Positions 38,001 to 46,873 of a stretch of 64,000 bases of DNA are shown here, piece by piece. The translations under genes were made by a program, and so were the position numbers. The notes below the pieces were generated by a model. The model had not been told where the DNA came from. It saw only the letters and a list, made by a program, of their open reading frames with translations, and searched no databases. This DNA comes from Sporosarcina trichiuri (GTDB taxonomy: Bacteria; Bacillota; Bacilli; Bacillales_A; Planococcaceae). The DNA is taken from contig NZ_CP129119.1 of NCBI RefSeq assembly GCF_030406775.1, positions 1,522,001 through 1,586,000 on the forward strand, read 5' to 3'. Position 1 is the first letter of the stretch, and every line of letters begins with the position of its first letter.

Positions 38001-38641
38001 CCAATCCCTCCAGCAGTTCTTTGTCTTATCAAATGGTCGATCAGTACGATAAACGCGCTTACCGCGGCTGACGCGGCGAACGGGATCCCGGCGAAGCCTG
38101 CCGGCTGCAGGGCGGCGATGAACCCATGGGCGGCCGTCAGCAGCAGGGCTCCCTGGAAGACGGTCACCCGTGTGTCCCCTGCATACCGGACAGTGAGCAG
38201 CATCAGGATACCGAACAGGAGAATCGTGACGGCCTCCGCGTACAGCGTACCCCTATTCAGCAGGGCCATCAGGATCTGATAGCCGGCCTGGGCGACAGCC
38301 GTCAGCAGCAGGAAGGCACGCCCTGCAGAGACAGGGACCGGCTTCTTCGAAAGCAGAAAGAGCAAGGCGGCAAGCACGATGCCGGCGAGGAATCCAATTG
38401 TTCCGCCGTTGAAGTACAGTATAGCAGTGGGCGACTGCCGGACGACCCCAAAATCCGTGACGATGACGGACAGCTTCCAGGTGAGCAGCACGGTGAAGAT
38501 CGCATCACCCACCATGTCTGCTGCCTGCTTCCCGAATCGGCGGCGCACCATCAGCCAGCCGGCAGCCAGCCCGAAGACCGCCGCCACCCATGAGGACGGA
38601 ACGGTCACCTTCCATAGTAGATAGTATTCCGTAACTGGCAT
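37997..38641 (-). CDS. Polytopic membrane protein, partner of the thioredoxin-like protein
   Basis: 214 residues with about six to seven helices and short loops. GDAIFTVLLTWKLS and QSPTAILYFNGGTIGFLAG recall prolipoprotein diacylglyceryl transferase-like folds, but the catalytic His/Arg set of Lgt is not evident. No CcdA/DsbD Cys pair is seen in the helices. The ATG at 38641 follows GAGGGG by 6 bases. ATGA-type overlap with the redox gene suggests joint function. Family not certain. Confidence 0.65.
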   Translation of the reverse strand: MPVTEYYLLWKVTVPSSWVAAVFGLAAGWLMVRRRFGKQAADMVGDAIFTVLLTWKLSVIVTDFGVVRQSPTAILYFNGGTIGFLAGIVLAALLFLLSKKPVPVSAGRAFLLLTAVAQAGYQILMALLNRGTLYAEAVTILLFGILMLLTVRYAGDTRVTVFQGALLLTAAHGFIAALQPAGFAGIPFAASAAVSAFIVLIDHLIRQRTAGGIG

Positions 38642-38829
38642 GGCAATCCCCTCAGTCATTGATACCTCATATGGTATCTTATTTCCTTCGTCAACACCAA
38701 CGAGGGGGCTTCGGTGCAAAGAAAAAGGCCCGCCCGAGAGCGAACCTTTTTATCATACCGACTTGCGCCGCAATGTTTAGGATGGAGCTGAGCCGGAAAT
38801 ACTACTGTTATAGAGTAATGAACCGGGTA

Positions 38830-40218
38830 TCAGAACGATACATAACGGAGCGGGTTCACAGCACTTGGACCTGTCGCCGAGAAGTTTCCGACGTGGATTT
38901 CGAAGTGCAGGTGAGGCCCTGTCGAATTGCCGGTGTTTCCGGACTTTGCGATCGGTTCGCCTTTGCCGACATGCTGACCGGTGCTGACACCGATACTGGA
39001 CAGGTGGGCATAGACGGACGTATAGATCTGACCGTCAATGGAGTGGGTGATCATGACGAGATTACCGAAACCGCCCATCGGTCCTGCATGGGAAACGACA
39101 CCTTCAGCAGCTGCGCTGACTGTTGTTCCGACCGGTACTGAAATGTCCTGGCCGCGGTGCTGCTTCTTCGTATGGAAAATCGGGTGCACGCGCCATCCGA
39201 ATGACGACGTCAGACGGCCGTGTGCTGGTGCAGTCCATGCTCCGCTTGAAACTGGCGGTGCCGCAACCGACGGCTCATAGCTTGATGATGCATTCGAAGA
39301 ACTGCTGCTGGATGAAGCTGACGAATGTGACGAGCTGGCAGCCTGTTCCGCACGCCGTTTCGCCGCGGCAGCCTCCTGCTGGCGGCGGAGTTCCGCTTCG
39401 CGTTTACGCTTCAGCTCAGCCTGGCGGGCGACTTCAGCAAGGCGCTCTTGTTCTGCAACAATCTTCTTTTCAAGGTCCGCTGACATATCATGTGCTTCGT
39501 CAGCTTCACTTTCCAAGTGGGCTTTTTCGTTCGACAGCTTTGCTTCTTCCGCTTCCAGCTGATCGACGAGCTTGTCCTTTTCGACTTTCTGGCCTTCCAG
39601 TTTCTTCTTCAAGTCAGTCAGTTTCGCTTTCCGGTCTTCCTGTTCAGCAAGCTTCTTTTCGACAAGCGCTTTTTCTTCTTCAAGCTGGTTCATGTCGTCT
39701 TCCTGCTGCTTCATGATCTTCCGGTCTGCGTCCATCAGTGTAGAGACTGCTGAGAAACGGTCGATGAAGTCTGAAAAGCTGGTCGCCCCGAGGAGCACGT
39801 CCAGGTAGCTGACGTCCCCGCCTTTCACCTGCATCGTTTTCACACGTTCGCGCAGCACTTCATCACGCTCTTTGATGCGCTGCTCAAGTGTCTTGATGGA
39901 GATGCGCAGCTGCGCAATCTCTTTGGTTGTATCCGCGATCTTTTCTTTCACGTCGCGGATCTTCTCATTATTAGTATCGATTTCACCGTTGAGTTTCGAG
40001 ATCTGGTCGAGGATCGTCTGTTTCTTTGTTTTCTTTTCGTTGATTTTATCAGACTTGTCCTTGATGCCTTTGTTCAGTTCGTTCTGTTTCTGCTGCAGCA
40101 GTTTCTGTTCGTTCTGCATATCTTTGAGTGAATCTGCTGATACTGCTGTTGCACCGACAGTGGACGATAAGAGCAGGACCCCCATGGTCGACAGCAGTAA
40201 ACTTTTATTCTTTTTCAA
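38830..40218 (-). CDS. EnvC/PcsB-like murein hydrolase with M23 (LytM) domain
   Basis: 462 residues. Signal peptide (1-29), a long coiled coil (about 30-275, Glu/Lys/Gln-rich), a Ser/Ala linker and a C-terminal M23 endopeptidase domain. Zinc ligands are visible as HRGQD and HLHFE, so the enzyme looks active. Coiled-coil hydrolases of this kind are activated by FtsEX, and this gene lies directly downstream of ftsE-ftsX. TTG start at 40218 with AGGGG upstream. Confidence 0.93.
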   Translation of the reverse strand: MKKNKSLLLSTMGVLLLSSTVGATAVSADSLKDMQNEQKLLQQKQNELNKGIKDKSDKINEKKTKKQTILDQISKLNGEIDTNNEKIRDVKEKIADTTKEIAQLRISIKTLEQRIKERDEVLRERVKTMQVKGGDVSYLDVLLGATSFSDFIDRFSAVSTLMDADRKIMKQQEDDMNQLEEEKALVEKKLAEQEDRKAKLTDLKKKLEGQKVEKDKLVDQLEAEEAKLSNEKAHLESEADEAHDMSADLEKKIVAEQERLAEVARQAELKRKREAELRRQQEAAAAKRRAEQAASSSHSSASSSSSSSNASSSYEPSVAAPPVSSGAWTAPAHGRLTSSFGWRVHPIFHTKKQHRGQDISVPVGTTVSAAAEGVVSHAGPMGGFGNLVMITHSIDGQIYTSVYAHLSSIGVSTGQHVGKGEPIAKSGNTGNSTGPHLHFEIHVGNFSATGPSAVNPLRYVSF

Positions 40219-40251
40219 AGTCCCAGTTCCCCTTTCAAACGATTCGGCTAG

Positions 40252-41136
40252 TCAGGCTTTCAGGAATTTGCGTACGGACATGAGGCTGCCCCATACGCCG
40301 ATGAAGACGCCCATGAACAGCAGCAGTCCGTCGACCTGGATGATGAACGGCACAGGATCGAGCACCTGGAACATTTCGTTGACCAGCTTCGGCTGCCAGT
40401 AGGCGTATATTTGCTGATAGGCGATCGAGATCGCCGTGATCGGGATGATGGACCCGAGGATACCGAGCCAGACCCCTTCCAAGATGAACGGAATGCGGAC
40501 GAAGCTGTTCGTCGCACCGACCAGCTTCATGATTTCGATCTCACGTCCGCGTGCAATGATTGTCAGGCGGATCGTGTTGGAGATGAGGAACATCGCCGTG
40601 AACAGCAATGCGACAATGAGGATCAGGCCGACATTGCGGCTGACTTTGACGACATTGAACAGTTTTTCGACTTTCCCGGCTCCGTAGACCACTTCGGCAG
40701 TGTATTCGTATGTATCGATCTCTTTGGCGATTTTTGCGGTGTTGTGCGGATCCGCAGCTTTCACGTACAATGCATCGCCGAGCGGGTTGCTTTGCTTGTA
40801 GAGAGCGAGTTCTTTCCCGTACTGCTTGATGACCTTGTCCAGTTCCTGCTCTCTCGACGCATATTCCACACTCGCCACGCCGCCGAGCGATTCCACTTTC
40901 TTCTGTAACTCTTGTATTGCCTCGTCACTTGCCGCTGCATCCGCAACCACTTTGATTTCCACGTCGTTTTCAATGTTGTCCGCCATCTTGTTCAGGTTCA
41001 TCATCATAGCGATGAAACTGCCGACAAGAAGAAGCGTGACAGCCACGGCGCTGATGGAGGCGAATGTCATCCAGCCATTCCGGCCGAGACTCTTGAAACT
41101 CTCGCGGAAGTGACGGGCAAGCGTTCTACCCTTCAT
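40252..41136 (-). CDS. ftsX: Cell-division ABC transporter permease FtsX
   Basis: About 294 residues: N-terminal SLGRNGWMTFASISAVAVTLLLVG, one helix, an extracellular loop (about 55-165), then three C-terminal helices. It transmits FtsE ATPase state to peptidoglycan hydrolases. Start at 41136 chosen because AAGGAG lies 9 bases upstream. It overlaps the end of ftsE by 11 bases. Confidence 0.96.
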   Translation of the reverse strand: MKGRTLARHFRESFKSLGRNGWMTFASISAVAVTLLLVGSFIAMMMNLNKMADNIENDVEIKVVADAAASDEAIQELQKKVESLGGVASVEYASREQELDKVIKQYGKELALYKQSNPLGDALYVKAADPHNTAKIAKEIDTYEYTAEVVYGAGKVEKLFNVVKVSRNVGLILIVALLFTAMFLISNTIRLTIIARGREIEIMKLVGATNSFVRIPFILEGVWLGILGSIIPITAISIAYQQIYAYWQPKLVNEMFQVLDPVPFIIQVDGLLLFMGVFIGVWGSLMSVRKFLKA

Positions 41137-41812
41137 AACTGTATTCTCCTTCATATTCATCCCGTGTGATCATGCCGCCCTCGACGAGCAGGACACGGTG
41201 CCGGATCGAATTGACGATATCTTTGTTATGGGTTGCCATGACAATGGTAGTTCCTCTGTTGTTGATTTTCTCGAAGATGTTCATGATCCCTAACGACGTA
41301 TCCGGATCCAAATTTCCTGTTGGCTCATCCGCAATGACCAGCTTCGGTTCATTGACAATGGAACGCGCGATCGAAACACGCTGCTGTTCTCCGCCGGATA
41401 GCTCGTTAGGAAACATTCTCGCTTTTTGCGACAGGCCGACAAGCGCTAAAACATCTGTCACTTTCTTACGGATTTCCGTCGGTGTCTCTTCGATGACTTC
41501 CAGGGCGAATGCCACATTTTCATAGACATTCAATTTCGGCAGGAGCTTGAAATCCTGGAAGACAACCCCGATCTGTCTGCGCAAAAAAGGGATCTGTTTG
41601 CTTTTCAACGAACCAAGGTCTGTTCCATCGATGAAAATCTGCCCGCTGGTCGGGGCTTCCTCGCGATACATCATTTTGATGAACGTCGATTTCCCTGCAC
41701 CGCTCGGGCCGACTACGTAGACGAATTCACCGCGGTCGATGTCGATCGTGATGCCATTTGCGGCTACGACGCCGTTCGAGTACTTTTTGTACACGTTTTT
41801 CATTTTGATCAT
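41126..41812 (-). CDS. ftsE: Cell-division ABC transporter ATPase FtsE
   Basis: About 228 residues. Walker A GPSGAGKST, Q-loop GVVFQDFKLL, signature LSGGEQQRV and Walker B LVIADEPTGNLD. Pairs with FtsX to control cell-wall hydrolysis. The ATG at 41812 follows AGGTGG by 8 bases; the longer frame upstream is A/T-rich and lacks a site. Confidence 0.97.
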   Translation of the reverse strand: MIKMKNVYKKYSNGVVAANGITIDIDRGEFVYVVGPSGAGKSTFIKMMYREEAPTSGQIFIDGTDLGSLKSKQIPFLRRQIGVVFQDFKLLPKLNVYENVAFALEVIEETPTEIRKKVTDVLALVGLSQKARMFPNELSGGEQQRVSIARSIVNEPKLVIADEPTGNLDPDTSLGIMNIFEKINNRGTTIVMATHNKDIVNSIRHRVLLVEGGMITRDEYEGEYSYEG

Positions 41813-41982
41813 TCTGTAACCACCTGATTCAATTACTTTTTCGCCAGCTTTTTCATTATAGCAGATATAAACCTCCATAGTATTACAGTAGTATTTCAAT
41901 TCGACAGGACTGTTCACACCTTTTCAACAATCTTGTAATCTGGCATCCTGTTTATGGGTGTCTGGCTGGGACTGCCGAACAG

Positions 41983-42013
41983 CAAAAAAGCAGAGACACC
42001 GAAGTGCCTCTGC
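41983..42013 (-). terminator. Terminator of cccB
   Basis: GCAGAGGCAC/GTGTCTCTGC hairpin with a TTCG loop followed by six T on the minus strand. Confidence 0.9.
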
Positions 42014-42038
42014 CGGATGATTCCTTATTCAGGATGTC

Positions 42039-42371
42039 TTATTTCTTCTCGGAAAGCCATTTTGCGACTGCATCGAGCTCTTCCCCTTTGATGAGGCCTC
42101 CAGGCATGCCGCCGGATTTACCGTTCTCGATGATATCGTGGATTTCGTCTTCAGAAAGCTCGCCGCCGATGTGTGCCAGTTCCGGTCCGTTCATGCCTTC
42201 CAGGTTGCCGCCGTGGCAAGTCGCACAGTTGGCCTGGTACACCTTGTCCGGATCTACGTCGCTGCCGCCTGCTTCCTTGTCGCCGGACGCGCTGTCATCC
42301 CCGCCTCCGCATGCGCCGAGTACGAGTGCAGCACCAAAGATTGCCGCTGCGAATTTGCTTTTCGTTTTCAT
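42039..42371 (-). CDS. cccB: Cytochrome c-551, lipoprotein (CccB-like)
   Basis: 110 residues. Signal peptide with lipobox LGAC (Cys about 21), an acidic Gly/Ser linker, then a small class I cytochrome c domain with haem site CATCH and axial Met in GGMPGGLI. Electron carrier on the outer membrane face. AAGGAGG lies 8 bases before the ATG. Its promoter region shares a 16-base block (42412-42427, GGATTTTGGTATACTG on the minus strand) with the PilZ gene. Confidence 0.94.
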   Translation of the reverse strand: MKTKSKFAAAIFGAALVLGACGGGDDSASGDKEAGGSDVDPDKVYQANCATCHGGNLEGMNGPELAHIGGELSEDEIHDIIENGKSGGMPGGLIKGEELDAVAKWLSEKK

Positions 42372-42660
42372 ACTGATTTCCTCCTTCAGATAAAATAAGT
42401 ACGTGCTCCCTCAGTATACCAAAATCCGCATGTCCTTCACGCCGCCGTGTGACAAACTCATGACGTTTGGGCCTGACCTGCCGTACTCCTTCTATGTACT
42501 ATTCTCTTTTCTCCGGAAATCAAACCTCTTGCCAGGAAGAATTTTATGGAGGGCTGTCCAGCTGCAGTTCTGGTGGATTTCAAGGTTTCAAACTATGCAG
42601 GACGGGTAAACAGCCGATTAAGAGCAGCACAGCAAAGCTCGGAATATTTTCAATTTTCGC

Positions 42661-42689
42661 TTGCAATGCCGCGGGAAACACGGTAAGCT
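42661..42689 (+). promoter_or_regulatory. Promoter of the dapA leader
   Basis: TTGCAA, 17-base spacer, TAAGCT, about 35 bases upstream of the riboswitch aptamer. The stretch 42430-42660 before it holds no gene that I can support. Confidence 0.55.
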
Positions 42690-42726
42690 AACGTGTAATT
42701 GAACAAAAACTTATTTCGCAACGTTC

Positions 42727-42962
42727 GAAGTAAGGATAGAGGCGCAAAAACCATCAGTACGCAGTCCGAGGAGATTGAGCTCCGGAGACGGCCGCGGAAA
42801 GGGGAATTTGCCGAAGCGGGAGGATGCTCAAACGTCCCCACGCTGGTTCTGGACTGAACAAGTGCAGGACTGTCATATAGGCGACTATATGGAGGGCTAT
42901 CTGATGCAGAGGAATAGATCGTCGATTCTTCAGCAGCAGCGCATCCTTCGCTGCTGCTTTTT
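42727..42962 (+). promoter_or_regulatory. Lysine riboswitch (L-box) with terminator
   Basis: Conserved aptamer pieces in order: AAGGATAGAGGCGCAA, AGTACGCAGTCCG, GGGGAATTTGCCGAAGCGG, CTGGACTG and the 3' GGAGGGCTATCT. A terminator GCAGCAGCG/CGCTGCTGC with five T follows at 42931-42962. Lysine binding would stop transcription before dapA. Confidence 0.95.
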
Positions 42963-43029
42963 GCGTTTCAGGAGACACTGCCTTCCACCTCTATTTTTTG
43001 GAAACCAACCAAAAGGAGATGGAGAACAG

Positions 43030-43917
43030 ATGAATTTTGGACAGCTGATCACCGCGATGGTGACCCCATTCAATGCACAGGAAGACATCGATTTCACAGC
43101 CGCGGAGGAACTGATCGAGCACTTGATCGCAACAGGGACGGACGCCCTCGTTGTCGCCGGGACGACCGGCGAATCCCCGACATTGACCGCTTCGGAGAAA
43201 GCAGCTCTCTTCCGCCATACGGTCCGGTGTGCAGGCGGACGGATCCCTGTCATTGCAGGCACCGGCACGAACAGCACCCGGGAGTCGATCGAACTGACCC
43301 GCGCAGCTGAGGAAGCGGGCGCTGACGGCGTCATGCTCGTCGTCCCCTATTACAACAAACCTTGCCAGGAAGGGATGTATGCCCATTTCAAGGCGATTGC
43401 GGAGTCGACTTCGCTGCCTGTCATGCTGTACAACATCCCTGGCCGGAGCACCGTCAATCTGGAAATCGAAACGATCGTGAAACTTGCGGAAATCCCGAAT
43501 ATCACAGCCATCAAGGAAGCGGGCGGCAGCCTGGAGACAATGGCATCGATCATCGAACAGACGCCTGCCGGTTTCGCTGTCTACAGCGGGGATGATGCGC
43601 TGACACTGCCGGCATTGACGATCGGCGGCGCAGGCGTCGTCTCCGTCGCGGCTCACCTCATCGGACCGGAGATGAAAGCGATGATGCATACGGCTGAAAG
43701 CGGGCGTTTCGAGGAGGCCGCTTCGCTCCACCGCAGCCTCCTGCCTCTCATGAAGGAACTGTTCAAAGCACCGAACCCTTCACCCGTCAAAGCGGCTTTG
43801 AATCTGCAGGGACTGCCCGCCGGCACGGTCCGTCTCCCGATGGTGCCGCTGACGGACAGGCAGCAGCAGTCGCTCGCAAATGTCCTCGATGACTTGAACT
43901 GCAAAGCAACCGCCTGA
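43030..43917 (+). CDS. dapA: 4-hydroxy-tetrahydrodipicolinate synthase
   Basis: Condenses pyruvate with aspartate semialdehyde, the first step of the diaminopimelate/lysine branch. 295 residues. Thr pair in VAGTTGESPTLT, Tyr in VPYYNKPCQEG, Schiff-base Lys in ITAIKEAGG and YSGDDALTL. The ATG at 43030 follows GGAG by 5 bases. It is the only gene between the lysine riboswitch and the terminator at 43923. Confidence 0.97.
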   Translation: MNFGQLITAMVTPFNAQEDIDFTAAEELIEHLIATGTDALVVAGTTGESPTLTASEKAALFRHTVRCAGGRIPVIAGTGTNSTRESIELTRAAEEAGADGVMLVVPYYNKPCQEGMYAHFKAIAESTSLPVMLYNIPGRSTVNLEIETIVKLAEIPNITAIKEAGGSLETMASIIEQTPAGFAVYSGDDALTLPALTIGGAGVVSVAAHLIGPEMKAMMHTAESGRFEEAASLHRSLLPLMKELFKAPNPSPVKAALNLQGLPAGTVRLPMVPLTDRQQQSLANVLDDLNCKATA

Positions 43918-43922
43918 ACACG

Positions 43923-43955
43923 CAAGCCGGACCGCATCGCAGCGGTCCGGCTTTT
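43923..43955 (+). terminator. Terminator of dapA
   Basis: AGCCGGACCGC/GCGGTCCGGCT hairpin followed by TTTTC. Confidence 0.9.
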
Positions 43956-44099
43956 CTGTTGGTGCCTGATGTACGCACACAGCCTGCCCGCCAGACGTAC
44001 CGGGCAGTCAATCCATACGCCATGATTTGACGGAATCTTATGGAGTCTTTACAATTTACAGCAGTCCCATCATTTACGGACGCATAGGAGGCAACCGAT

Positions 44100-45233
44100 A
44101 TGGCACAATTGACGAAAAAGCAAGTGATGGAGACATTCGAGCATCTGCATAACAACCCTGAATTGAGCTGGGAGGAAGAGCAGACGACCGCTTATGTGAA
44201 AAAGCGGCTGGAAGACGCCGGCTGCCGCGTGACGTCGTTCGATGACTGCACAGGTGTCTTCGGTGATATCGGCAATTTCTCCGGCGATGTGCCGGTAATT
44301 GCACTGCGCGCCGACATGGATGCATTATGGCAGGAAGTCGACGGCAGCCTGCAGGCGAACCATTCGTGCGGGCATGATGCACACATGACGATGGTGCTCG
44401 GCGTGCTGGAGCGCGTGAAAGACCGGGACGAACTGCTCAAGCACCTCGGCATCCGTTTCATCTTCCAGCCGGCGGAGGAAGTCGGGACAGGTGCGCTCAA
44501 GATGGTGGAGAAAGGAGCGATCGAAGATGTCGATTTTTACTACGGCATCCACCTGCGCCCCTTCCAGGAGACGGATAACGGCAAAGCGGCTCCAGCCATC
44601 GTGCATGGTGCGAACGGAACGATCGAACTGGAGATCCGCGGCGATGATGCACACGGCGCCCGGCCGCACCTGAACCGGAATTCCATCGAGATCGGCACGT
44701 TCATCGTCAATGCGCTGCATTCCATCCATGTGAACCCGAATGTCGCCCACTCCGTGAAAGTGACACGGTTCCAAGCGGGCGGACGGAGCACGAACATCAT
44801 CCCGGGCAGCGCATCGCTTGCGATCGACGTCCGCGCACAGGACAACGAAGTGATGGATGAACTGATGGAACGGGTCCGCGATGTCCTGGACAGCGCGAGA
44901 AACCTGTTCGGCAGCGAAATCACTATCACGGAAGACACCTATGTGGCCGCCGCACGTGTGCACCCCGAAGCACAGGAGACTGCACGGCAGGCGATCACCG
45001 ACGTGCTCGGCGAGGAGAACACGGTTCCCCCGGTCATCACGCCCGGCGGGGATGACTTCCACTTCTATACCATCAAGCGGCCGCATCTGAAGGCGACGAT
45101 GATCGGTCTCGGCTGCGGTCTGTCCCCCGGGCTCCATCATCCCGATATGACATTCGACCATGAATCGATGATGAATGGCATCGATGTCATGGTGCGCATC
45201 CTGGAACTGCATGCAGGACAGGATGCCGGCTGA
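44100..45233 (+). CDS. amhX: M20 family amidohydrolase (AmhX-like)
   Basis: 377-residue zinc amidohydrolase of the aminoacylase/carboxypeptidase group. Metal and catalytic motifs: ALRADMDAL, NHSCGHDAHM and QPAEEVGTGA. A dimerisation insert follows GDDAHGARPHLNRNS. The ALWQEVDG stretch next to the first motif is typical of B. subtilis AmhX. It lies 180 bases after dapA but outside the riboswitch unit because a terminator separates them. Substrate (an N-acyl amino acid) not known. Confidence 0.88.
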   Translation: MAQLTKKQVMETFEHLHNNPELSWEEEQTTAYVKKRLEDAGCRVTSFDDCTGVFGDIGNFSGDVPVIALRADMDALWQEVDGSLQANHSCGHDAHMTMVLGVLERVKDRDELLKHLGIRFIFQPAEEVGTGALKMVEKGAIEDVDFYYGIHLRPFQETDNGKAAPAIVHGANGTIELEIRGDDAHGARPHLNRNSIEIGTFIVNALHSIHVNPNVAHSVKVTRFQAGGRSTNIIPGSASLAIDVRAQDNEVMDELMERVRDVLDSARNLFGSEITITEDTYVAAARVHPEAQETARQAITDVLGEENTVPPVITPGGDDFHFYTIKRPHLKATMIGLGCGLSPGLHHPDMTFDHESMMNGIDVMVRILELHAGQDAG

Positions 45234-45249
45234 ACAGTCTTTCAGGCCA

Positions 45250-45302
45250 ACAAAAACCGCACGGCACCGGAACCTCTGCTCCGGATGCCGTGCGGTTTTT
45301 TG
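45250..45302. terminator. Bidirectional terminator after amhX
   Basis: AACCGCACGGCA/TGCCGTGCGGTT stem with an inner CCGGA/TCCGG hairpin, flanked by A- and T-runs. Serves amhX and the convergent small gene. Confidence 0.9.
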
Positions 45303-45656
45303 TTATACGTCAAACGGGCGGCGCCCTGCCTCCCGGTCTTCTGCAGCGCGGAAGAACGCCTGCGCGTCACGCATATCGTTCGTGGCGAGCAGTACGTCAT
45401 CCCCGCCGCTTTCCGCAGGACTGATGACGAAGAACGGCTGTGCCGGATCCACGGAAGGGAATTGCGAGCAGATGCCGTCGATTTCGTCGCGATCCGCTTC
45501 CTCACTGTGTATCCAGTCGGCGGACAGGACATTGCCGGCCGTGTCCATCAGTTCATCCGTCCACCTCATGAACGTGTCTTCGCCGGCAGTGCCGGAAGCG
45601 AAGATGCTGACATCGAACAGCTCGCGTTCCGCCTTCTTCTTTTTCCGGAAAAACAT
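45303..45656 (-). CDS. Hypothetical protein, 117 residues
   Basis: Soluble, acidic, with a basic N-terminus (MFFRKKKKAE). The segments FDVSIFASGTAGEDTFMRWTDELMD and PFFVISPAESGGDDVLLATNDMRDA suggest a compact alpha/beta domain. No family recognised. Start placed at 45656, where AGGGGGG lies 6 bases upstream. It lies downstream of prfB, separated by a terminator. Confidence 0.7.
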   Translation of the reverse strand: MFFRKKKKAERELFDVSIFASGTAGEDTFMRWTDELMDTAGNVLSADWIHSEEADRDEIDGICSQFPSVDPAQPFFVISPAESGGDDVLLATNDMRDAQAFFRAAEDREAGRRPFDV

Positions 45657-45682
45657 CCCCATCCCCCCTGTGCCTATGTATT

Positions 45683-45722
45683 GAAAAACCGTTCAGCAGC
45701 ACGATATGCGGCTGAACGGTCT
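45683..45722 (-). terminator. Terminator of prfB
   Basis: ACCGTTCAGC/GCTGAACGGT hairpin followed by TTTTTC on the minus strand. Confidence 0.9.
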
Positions 45723-45733
45723 TCCGGTGCTTC

Positions 45734-46838
45734 TTATGAAATACGCGAACGCAAGTAGGCGTTGATGAACGGATCGATCTCCCCATCCATGACGGCTCCT
45801 GTGTTCCCGGTCTCTTCGTTCGTCCGGTGGTCTTTTACCATGGAATACGGGTGGAAGACGTAGGAACGGATCTGGCTTCCCCAGCCGATCTCTTTCTGGT
45901 CCCCCCGGATTTCAAGCAGCCGTGCTTCCTCTTCCTCGAGCCGGATCTGGTAGATCTTCGCCTTCAGCAAGTTGAGTGCACGCTCCCGGTTTTTGATCTG
46001 CGAACGTTCGGTCTGGCACGTGACAATCGCACCTGTCGGGATGTGTGTCATCCGGACAGCGGAGTCCGTCGTATTGACGTGCTGACCGCCCGCGCCGCTT
46101 GAGCGGTACGTATCGATCTTGACGTCTTCCATCTTCAGATCGATGTCGACTTCACCCGTGAATTCCGGCATGACTTCGACGGAGGAGAACGACGTATGAC
46201 GGCGGCCTGATGAGTCGAACGGCGAAATCCGGACGAGCCGGTGGACGCCTTTCTCCGCTTTCAGATAGCCGTAGGCGTTGTGCCCTTTGATGGACAGCGT
46301 CACGGATTTCACGCCGGCCTCATCACCCGCCTGATAGTCGAGCGTCTCGACTTTGTAGCCGTGCTGTTCCGCCCATCGTGTGTACATGCGCAGCAGCATC
46401 GATGCCCAGTCCTGGGACTCGGTGCCGCCTGCGCCGGAATGGATTTCAAGGACCGCGTTGCTGCTGTCGTATTCATCGCTCAGCAGCATCTGCAGATCGA
46501 ATTCCTCCATCCGTTTCAGGAACGCTTTCAGCTCGTCGCCGAGTTCTTCCTGCAATTCCGCATCGGGTTCTTCCTTCAGCAGCTCGAGTGTCATCTCGAG
46601 ATTCTCCTGCTCGTCGTTCATCTCATGGAATTCGCCGACCGTGTCCTTCAGTGCGTTCGATTCCGAGATGACTTTCTGCGCCGCATCCTGGTCATTCCAA
46701 AATTCCGGATCAAGCATCATTTCTTCGAGTTCCTGCATTCGTGCCTCTTTGTTTTCTAAGTCAAAGAGACCCCCTGAAACCCGCTAATTTCTTAGCTGTT
46801 TTGTCGAGCTCGTTGCGTACTTCGGATAATTCCATCAT
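45734..46838 (-). CDS. prfB: Peptide chain release factor 2, programmed +1 frameshift
   Basis: Releases peptides at UGA and UAA. The short first frame begins at ATG 46838 (GGAGG 8 bases upstream) and stops at an in-frame TGA at 46761-46763. Translation continues in the +1 frame at CTT-TGA-C. The frameshift stimulator AGGGGG is at 46770-46775. The main frame has the SPF codon-recognition motif (VRISPFDSS) and the GGQ motif ([11 protein letters not shown]). This is the classical autoregulated arrangement. About 30 bases downstream of secA. Confidence 0.97.
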
Positions 46839-46873
46839 AATTTGTTCCTCCAAAAATTCAAGTTCACGGCGTG

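Noticed and set aside
38719..38765. Terminator between the envC-like gene and the redox-linked membrane gene
   Set aside because: A- and T-runs are present, but the stem is interrupted and weak; not convincing by eye.
42775..43029. N-terminal extension of dapA (85 codons)
   Set aside because: The extension is the lysine riboswitch and its terminator. The family start and ribosome-binding site are at 43030.
46761..46763. In-frame TGA near the start of prfB as a disabling mutation
   Set aside because: It is the conserved programmed frameshift with an AGGGGG stimulator and CTT-TGA-C slippery site.
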